From assembly GCF_008831285.2 (NCBI RefSeq), contig NC_045145.1:23498802-23562801 (forward strand): 64,000 bases of DNA. The letters run 5' to 3'. Below the pieces are notes generated by a model. It made no database searches. It saw nothing but the letters and a program-made list of their open reading frames with translations, and was not told the DNA's origin. Positions 58,401 to 64,000 of this stretch are shown piece after piece. Source of the DNA: Nymphaea colorata. Taxonomy: Eukaryota; Streptophyta; Magnoliopsida; Nymphaeales; Nymphaeaceae. Made by a program: the position numbers and the translations under genes. Numbering within the stretch: position 1 is the first letter of the stretch; each line of letters starts with the position of its first letter.

Positions 58401-59402
58401 GTTCATAATTTTGACTTTATATGTGGATGACATTTTGCTTGCTTCAAATGATCTTCAATTGCTAACAGAAACCAAATATTTTCTCGCATCTCATTTTGAG
58501 ATGAAGGACATGGGTGAGGCTTCATTTGTTCTCGGCATTGAGATTCGTCGAGACAGATCTAAATGTGTTTTAAGTCTCTCCCAATCAGCATACATCAATA
58601 AAATTCTTAAGAGATATGAGATGGAAAATTGTTCTCTTATTTCGGCACCCATAGCTAAAGGAGATAAATTGAGCCTAAATGATGTCCAAATGACGAATTT
58701 GAAAAGGCACAAATGATCAACATTCCATATGCATCAGCGGTTAGCAGCTTGCAGTATGCACAGATTTGCACTCGGCCTGACATTTCCTTTGCTGTTGGCA
58801 TGCTTGGTAGATTTCAGTCTAATCCAGGCATGGCACATTGGAAGGCCGTCGTAAAGAGAGTCATGCGGTACTTGCAAGGGACAAAAGATTACATGTTGAC
58901 ATATCGCAAGGTGGACCATTTAAAAGTGATTGGCTATTCTGACGTCGATCTTAGAGGATGTACCGATAGTAGAAAGTCTACTACTGGTTTTGTTTTCCTT
59001 CTATCAGGAGGTGCCATCTCATGGAGGAGCAAAAAGCAGACTGTGACTGCTGCTCATACCATCGAAGCAGAATTCATTGCATTATATGAGACTACATCAC
59101 AGACAATTTGGATAAAGAACTTCATTTCATGGCTCAAGATAGTGGAATCTATTGATAGACCACTTAAGGTTCACTGTGATAATGAAGCTACAGTGTCATT
59201 TTCCAATAACAACAAAAGTACTACTTCTTGTAAGTATATGGAACTTAAGTATTTTGTTGTTAAGGAAAGGACAGGGAATCGACTAGTGTGTATTCAACAC
59301 ATTGGAGCTACAGATATGGTTGCAGATCCTCTTACTAAAGCGCTAGCATCTGGTATGTTCTTTGAACATGTTAAGAGGATGGGTTTGTGTAGTTCAATGT
59401 AA
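55425..59402 (+). pseudogene. Copia 2 gag-pol polyprotein (inactive)
   Basis: Gag starts at ATG 55425 (MPGSIYFNGSNFIHLLDDSN). One frame runs to about 57262 with TAG at 55494, TAG at 55713 and TGA at 55968, each where Trp is expected in the family. The CCHC knuckle is damaged (CFFCKKNG without the His and last Cys). The protease reads WWIDSGDTVHIAN. The integrase has LWHRRLGHIS, CVDCIKAKQT, HTDVCGPF, DDYSR and NGVAERRNRTL. A frameshift at about 57262 moves to a second frame (HIQNRVPTKAVP; stops at 57713 and 57952). The RT continues (GCKWVYKTKRDS, DVKTAFLNGDL). A small deletion near 58270 precedes a third frame with YVDDILLASND. A final frame (58713-59402) holds RNase H (SKKQTVTAAHTIEAEFIAL). 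The copy cannot make functional enzymes. Confidence 0.92.
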
Positions 59403-59593
59403 ACACACTATTATGCAAACATTTATGAATGTGATCACATATAGTTTGTTGATTCTTATTAAGTTTGTTGTCTATTTATTTGTATTCTCATTTGTTTGTT
59501 GAGAAGTTTTGTAAGACAACAAAGGTGGGACCTTGGAATGGATTTTAAGGCTAATCCATTCATTTTGTTTACCCTTGATATCGACTTGGACTA

Positions 59594-59602
59594 GTGGGAG
59601 AT
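59594..59602 (+). promoter_or_regulatory. Polypurine tract of copia 2
   Basis: AGTGGGAGAT-like purine run ('gtgggaga') directly before the 3' LTR start TGTTGGG at 59603, as in most plant copia elements. Confidence 0.85.
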
Positions 59603-60012
59603 TGTTGGGATTTCTCCATCTGGATAGTCCTACGTCGATATGGGTCCATATCCATTTCAAACCATTAAGTATAAATACTCGTGTCTTGTGATGGTGTGAG
59701 ACACATTCAGTTTTTACCGTCTGGGTAATCGGTCCCCTTAACCATACGTGAATTGCCTGTCCCCATCACTGGGCTGCTATGGCTGAGGAGAGAAACCCAT
59801 TGCTGCCGCCGCCACCGCCGCCGCCAATGCCGCTGGGGAACGACTCTATGGGGACTGTAGCCGTTCTTCCCACAGCCGCCGACATTCAGTCGGCGGTCGC
59901 CTCTATAGTTTCTTCTTCCGCCCTATATGAAACACGTGAATCTATGAATGTTTGTTTTCGATTTTTGCATCTTCATTTGTGCGCTATCTAGATTCCTAGC
60001 AAAGTTCCAACA
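59603..60012 (+). repeat. 3' LTR of copia 2
   Basis: Same layout as the 5' LTR: TATAAATA at 59670-59677, then the exon-like frame from ATG 59779, ending CCAACA. The next bases are the target duplication ACAAC, and exon 2 of the SCAI-like pseudogene starts about 10-20 bases further on. Confidence 0.95.
59779..59934 (+). pseudogene. Exon-1-like coding stretch inside LTR (SCAI-like N-terminus?)
   Basis: The frame begins MAEERNPLL, seven Pro, then MPLGNDSMGTVAVLPTAADI and QSAVASIVSSSALYET. A possible donor, CAC|GTGAAT, follows at about 59935-59940; translation without splicing runs to 59991 (70 aa). The 5' LTR has the same stretch. A proline-rich start followed by an 'ADIQSAV..IVSS' helix reads like a host N-terminus rather than retrotransposon sequence, and RFLPYQRGGW of the SCAI-like gene follows just downstream. 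Whether a host exon was captured by the LTR, or the LTR supplied a first exon, cannot be settled from this window. Confidence 0.5.
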
Positions 60013-61185
60013 ACAACCTCCCGGTCGAGCGTAAATTGAGATTATGTCGTTTCCTTCCTTATCAAAGAGGGGGCTGGCTGCTGTGCTGGACTAGCGGCAG
60101 AATCTCCTATGAATTACTCATCCAACAAAAACGAATGGAATTTAGTAGCAGAAACTATTCTACATGGTTTACGCATTACTGGTTCTCGAAAGAGTCAATA
60201 TATCCATTAATGAAACCACCCAATGTTCACCTTTTGTTAAGAAGGGCGAGCTGGGCTGCTCGCCTGAAGACATCAGCTTTTCTGCAGTTTGGAACAATCC
60301 ATACTACCAGCCCATGTTTATGCTGTAAGGAATGAAAAATCTTTCTCCTTGTGCATGAATCAAATGTTTCATTTCATCTGGAAAAGCAATCTCTTTGCTT
60401 TGCTTTCCTTTTTCGGCCACATACCAGATATAATGGAATATCTCCGCCCAAATGACGGTCTAAAATTTAACTCTCTAACCTTTTCGTACTTCTCATTTTA
60501 GCACGTAACCAACTGCATTTCTAAATCGCCAAGATCGTGGTTCTTTCAAATATCTCATTTACGTCTGTAAGAAGGCTTTGAGCAGTTGTTTTCTCCTAGC
60601 AAACATGGCCCAACCATATCTACCGTGACAAGCTTTATTGATAGGCTTACAATGTGGGTTTTACTTAACAGATACCCAAATCAGCCGAGCACTCCTTTGA
60701 CAGGGCAGCACCACAACTATATCTTGGTAGGGGCTCTGAGAAAGCATACCATACCTGATTGGCCTCAGTGTTGTGCTACTACACATCCTCACTTGGATTG
60801 GCATCGGTGCTACTAACGAAGATATGAGTGTAACCATGCATGTTGAAACAAGGCAATTTACGAAAGCATCATATGATAAATATGAAATATATAAGTAGAC
60901 AAGCATCGTCTATATATACAGATATCACATTCTAAACCAAAGCGTAAGGCATATATACAACAAAGGACCCCAAGAACAAAAGGAATGATGTAATTTACTC
61001 TCCCAGAATAGACGCTGCTCGTGGATTGGTACCTTGATCGTAAGTATGAGCATTCGCCTGGTGACAGCGTGGAAGATAATATGATTTAAACATCAGGACA
61101 ATTTCTGAGTACGACCTAACTTCCAACGGCCTTTCATAAGATAAATCAGGGCCTTGTTCAGTCATAGTAAGTTACTAACTAGAGA
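60013..61185. repeat. Segmental duplication, copy 2 (right part)
   Basis: Matches 558-1735. It keeps about 53 bases around 60715-60768 ('actatatcttggtaggggct...') that copy 1 lost, and lacks about 48 bases near 60165 that copy 1 keeps. The end at 61185 is shared with copy 1 ('gttactaactagagag'). Confidence 0.85.
60018..60768 (+). pseudogene. SCAI-like (DUF3550/UPF0682) pseudogene, copy 2
   Basis: Exon 2 (about 60027-60328) encodes RLCRFLPYQRGGW and GRISYELLIQQKRMEFSS. After a deletion it continues in another frame as ERVNISINETTQCSPFVKKG, ELGCSPEDISFSAVWNNPYY and QPMFML, then donor GTAAGG. Exon 3 (about 60415-60500) encodes GHIPDIMEYLRPNDGLKFNS and LTFSYFSF. Exon 4 (from 60575) encodes FEQLFSPSKHGPTISTVTSF, MWVLLNRYPNQPSTPLTG and HNYILVGALRKHTIPDWPQ. 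The reading is better than in copy 1 except for the deletion that removes the LFYEMFEF segment. Human SCAI is a nuclear cofactor; the plant homologues are poorly characterised. Family assignment is from memory of motifs. Confidence 0.55.
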
Positions 61186-63829
61186 GTTATCACCGATATT
61201 CTTCCCACTTAAGTCAATGTTGTTTCCTTCTTTTGCTGACATTTTCAAACCATCGGTAAAATACTAATTTTTTGTGGTGTTAAGCAAAATGGTGTATCAT
61301 AGGTCTACCCTGATCTCGAAGTAGCATTGAACCCTGGGGATGGTGGAAGAAGCCATGACTTTCTCGTTCCCCTCACATACCGCCTCCAATTTTGTGGGTG
61401 GGTGCCGCTCTTTGTATAAATTGTTTAAGAGATAGGTCATACCTCTACATTGCCTTGCAACGGTCATCAGCCCTCAAGCGCTTAACTATCTTACAAGCAA
61501 TGACTTGAATTGGAAATCAAACACAAAAATCTGGATCTTCAAACTTTCAGTATATTTAATAAAAAAAAAAAACTTCTCATCTGGTTCGCAGAAGACTCTG
61601 TTTTCTTAGTAGGAAGAGAAATTGCATACTTTTGAAAGGCGATAAGTTCGCTCCTGCATTGCTGGAGTTAATTTAACGCAAACATGAGTAGGCAATGTCA
61701 GTATATCAGGCATTCATCAAGAAGTTAAAAAATTCAATGCCTTCTTTTCTTATAGCAAAAAAGGTGGGCTCCTAAACGATCAATATTTTCTCAAACTAAA
61801 AAAAACAAAAGAAGGCATGCGCATCCATGGATTCTCAACCAGAAGATCGCTTCTATCATTCACACATCTTAGATGCCCTTCCACTTGATTCAGATCTTTA
61901 CATCAATCTCAAACAGGCTGAACTGCAATATGTGAACCCCACCTACGCTCCTCTCATCATCCTATTCTTTTTCACAGCTCCTCTTAGATGGCGTTGCCCT
62001 GTCGTAAAAAACTAGGTACCTAAGATTATAACGTATCTAATTTATATTAAGTTCCTGTTATATCCTTCGAAAACAGAGCTTAAAGTTCATTTGGACATTA
62101 AGAAAAAATATTAAAAGTAATTTATCCTAATGGCCTACTAGTGGGGGATGATTTTCAACCGGTTTCCTTCCTTCACCCTTTTCAATTGGCTGCTTTGCTA
62201 TCGTGTCCATTTGTCTTTATTCCAAGTCTACCCTTGTGTTAGTAAATGCCCAATAATTACATTTTTGTCCATGGAATTTTTCTTAGTCCCAATTATGGCC
62301 CTGAGTTCGAATTAAGTTTTGGTTAGACAATTGCCTCCCTATTCCGCAACCACTTAATAATTATTATTATTATTTTTTAAGTCCCGACTTTAAGATAATC
62401 GACGACATTTACAAGGAAGTTCATGTATAAACTCGCACAAGGAATATACTGAAAAACCAGTCGAGCAATTAGCACGTTATATACACGTTCTCGATTCGAT
62501 TCTTAGAGGGTGCCTTCTTAGAGCATTGAGGAGTTTTGATTTTTGCTGGTGACTTAGTTGGAGTTAATAAAATAACCAGATATTGCACACTAATCCATCT
62601 GGATATGATTCTTACTTGAATATTGCCATAATGAAGGTGGATAAAAGCTCAAGAAAGCATTAAATGATTGCGCCAATCACCACCTCCAGGACCTTGATAA
62701 TCTTCCCGACCTGCCGCTTGTGTTTTTTTCCGAAGACATTTTCAATTTTCTCTAGTGGTATGTTTTCCACGATGTCCAATATTACATGGCAAAAATGTAA
62801 TTTCTAAAACCCCACACATGCCTCAATCGGGTCATTTATTCAGGAAGGTACTTAGGCAATCGGGTCATTTATTCTGGAAGGTACTTAGGCACTGTTTATG
62901 ATCAAAGTAACGACCCCGGATTTGTCTGAAAAGTTCTGGATCTCCAAGACCTGAATAACATCGTCGTAGGATGACCTCCTTATCTACCATGTGCTAAAAA
63001 GCAATCTATTTCACAAATGTTAACAGTTTATAACTGTTCCATAATCTATCTCTAAAAGTTGAACAGACTCATATATACCACTTATTTACAACGAAGTCCC
63101 TTCTCTTCTTTCCTTGCCACCTCGATTCACAGTTATTTCGGGACTTGGGTGATTCTATTTAGCTAAAGAGAGCATGCTATTATCAGTCTAGAGAAATAGT
63201 AATTATAAGTCAAACTAATGATTAGACTTTCACCAATCCACCAGCCCAACCAACATATACTAGTACTTTCATCGTTTTTGACAGATGTAAATGGTCCATC
63301 TCCTTTTTTTAAGTGCAAACGTAAAACACTTCACATAATACATGTAGATATATAAATTGGTATGTGCCTTTAGAGGTCATTTGATTGCATTGGAACACCG
63401 CAGAACAGAACAGACACGTTCTGTTTTGGTAAAATCGACTCAAACGCCGGACAAAGAACGCTCAAGACAGGCAGAACAGAGAACAAGGGGTAGCAAAAGC
63501 CCCTTTTGCATTGTCTGATTTTGAGCTTTGTTGCAAATGGCAACGATTAGGTTACTAGATTTAGGGCTTTTTACTTTTTCGCATCGATTGTTTGGGGATT
63601 AAGCTTTGCCTTGATTTCTTATCATTGTTCCTGGTACATCTGATGCTCATTTGTCTGTCTACCATGAGATGTAGCTGATACGATGATGCGGCTGGCCAGG
63701 GATTTAGTTCCTACAAGCTGGAAAAGGGAGCTACAAGACTATTTAGTTTGCCCAGCTTTCTCACGTCCTCCAGCCACTTCTCCTCCGAGAATTTTTTCAT
63801 AAGCAAACTAGGTTGTTCATGTTTTTCAG
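61186..63829. other. No clear gene; possible exon at 61827
   Basis: An open frame at 61827-62015 (MDSQPEDRFYHSHILDALPL then DSDLYINLKQAELQYVNPTY) has an ordinary protein-like composition and might be a first exon, but I recognise no family. 62824-62856 and 62857-62889 are a 33-bp tandem duplication ('caatcgggtcatttattc...'). 63288-63380 is an inverted copy of the repeat at 26.9-27.1 kb. The rest shows nothing recognisable. Confidence 0.4.
62824..62889. repeat. 33-bp tandem duplication
   Basis: Two adjacent units beginning 'caatcgggtcatttattc' differ at one base (cag versus ctg). Confidence 0.9.
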
Positions 63830-64000
63830 ATATGCAAGGGAGAGAGGGGATGGCTTCGTTCAGACGGCTTCTGCAACTCACAAGGACGTCCCCAAGGCAG
63901 CTCGGTTCTACTCTGAAGGACTCGGATTCACCGTCAACGTATGCACACTCAGGTGGGCAGAACTCCAATCCGGACAAATCAATGTATGCACACTCAGGTG
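63830..64000 (+). CDS. Glyoxalase/VOC-fold protein, partial exon
   Basis: After the pyrimidine-rich acceptor 'gtttttcag' (ending 63829) the frame reads YARERGDGFVQTASATHKDV, then PKAARFYSEGLGFTVNVCTL and RWAELQSG. 'KDVPKAARFYSEGLGF' is the first beta-alpha-beta of a vicinal-oxygen-chelate (glyoxalase/bleomycin-resistance) domain, and RWAELQSG fits its third strand. The exon is cut by the window edge. Its visible end contains a 46-base direct repeat ('gtatgcacactcaggtg' at about 63939 and 63985), which would repeat NVCTLR in the protein. The repeat suggests a pseudogene or assembly artefact. Substrate cannot be judged. Confidence 0.6.

Larger units (their letters stand above)
53214..60017 (+). 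mobile_element. Ty1/copia retrotransposon 2, 6.8 kb
   Basis: The element spans 53219-60012. LTRs are 53219-53618 (400 bp) and 59603-60012 (410 bp), ending TGTTGG...CCAACA. The target duplication ACAAC occurs at 53214-53218 and 60013-60017. The PBS starts 1 base inside; the polypurine tract abuts the 3' LTR. A GC-rich leader of about 1.8 kb precedes gag. The coding region is broken. LTR differences are mostly C/T and G/A. Unusual points: a primer-binding site of the half-tRNA type, and LTRs holding an exon-like coding stretch. The copy is absent from the paralogous site near 520. Confidence 0.97.

Noticed and set aside
63711-63977. 88-codon minus-strand frame
   Set aside because: It is antisense to the glyoxalase-like exon, whose plus-strand translation matches a known fold.
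1-64000. CRISPR array, bacterial operon or phage
   Set aside because: The tandem repeats found lack spacer structure, and introns, plant retrotransposons and plastid insertions show the DNA is plant nuclear.

Overview
The window looks like nuclear DNA of a flowering plant. It is AT-rich, with introns carrying GT/AG borders, Ty1/copia LTR retrotransposons, hAT-type miniature elements, LINE remnants, scrambled plastid DNA insertions, and broken plant genes (a plastid-type sigma factor, a PPR protein, an SCAI/DUF3550-like protein). No complete, clearly functional host gene is visible. The best host coding sequence is one exon of a glyoxalase-fold protein running off the right edge. Species cannot be named from the sequence.

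Layout. 1-1735: one copy of a duplicated block (16S- and 23S-like plastid scraps, a 28-C tract, SCAI-like pseudogene exons). Its sister copy lies at 53041-53218 plus 60013-61185, split by a 6.8-kb copia element. 1736-3480: decayed copia remnant (minus). 4186-4800: imperfect hairpin. 4907-5872 and 7226-8482: two hAT-type elements with exact 8-bp target duplications. 6784-10113 and 18250-20412 are direct duplicates, each carrying a PPR pseudogene scrap, and they flank a sigma-factor pseudogene (13743-15728). That pseudogene stops at a 2-kb palindrome (15731-17733) made of two head-to-head copies of a unit encoding a small membrane protein. Further copies of the unit lie at about 22018-22650 and 40345-41295. 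21336-26447: a second palindrome with 1782-bp arms, one of them interrupted by a 1.3-kb insertion. 27-37 kb: mostly gene-poor old repeats and microsatellites. 38449-40342: a terminal-inverted-repeat element. 41559-47190: a 5.6-kb copia element (minus) with paired 278-bp LTRs. 50380-50988: an inverted-repeat element. 51.9-53.2 kb: a mosaic of plastid fragments (atpA, rpoC2, trnA, 16S, 23S). 53219-60012: the 6.8-kb copia element (plus). 60-61 kb: SCAI-like pseudogene. 63830-64000: glyoxalase exon.

Most striking points. The LTRs of the 53.2-kb copia element contain a proline-rich coding stretch that reads like exon 1 of the SCAI-like gene whose exon 2 lies just beyond the 3' LTR. The same element has a primer-binding site matching the anticodon stem-loop of initiator tRNA-Met (copia-type half-tRNA priming), whereas the other copia element in the window uses the standard 3' end of the same tRNA. 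The four-copy membrane-protein unit, with one uninterrupted 160-codon frame, is not a family I recognise. In both copia elements most gag-pol stops look like C-to-T or G-to-A changes, as expected from methylcytosine decay.
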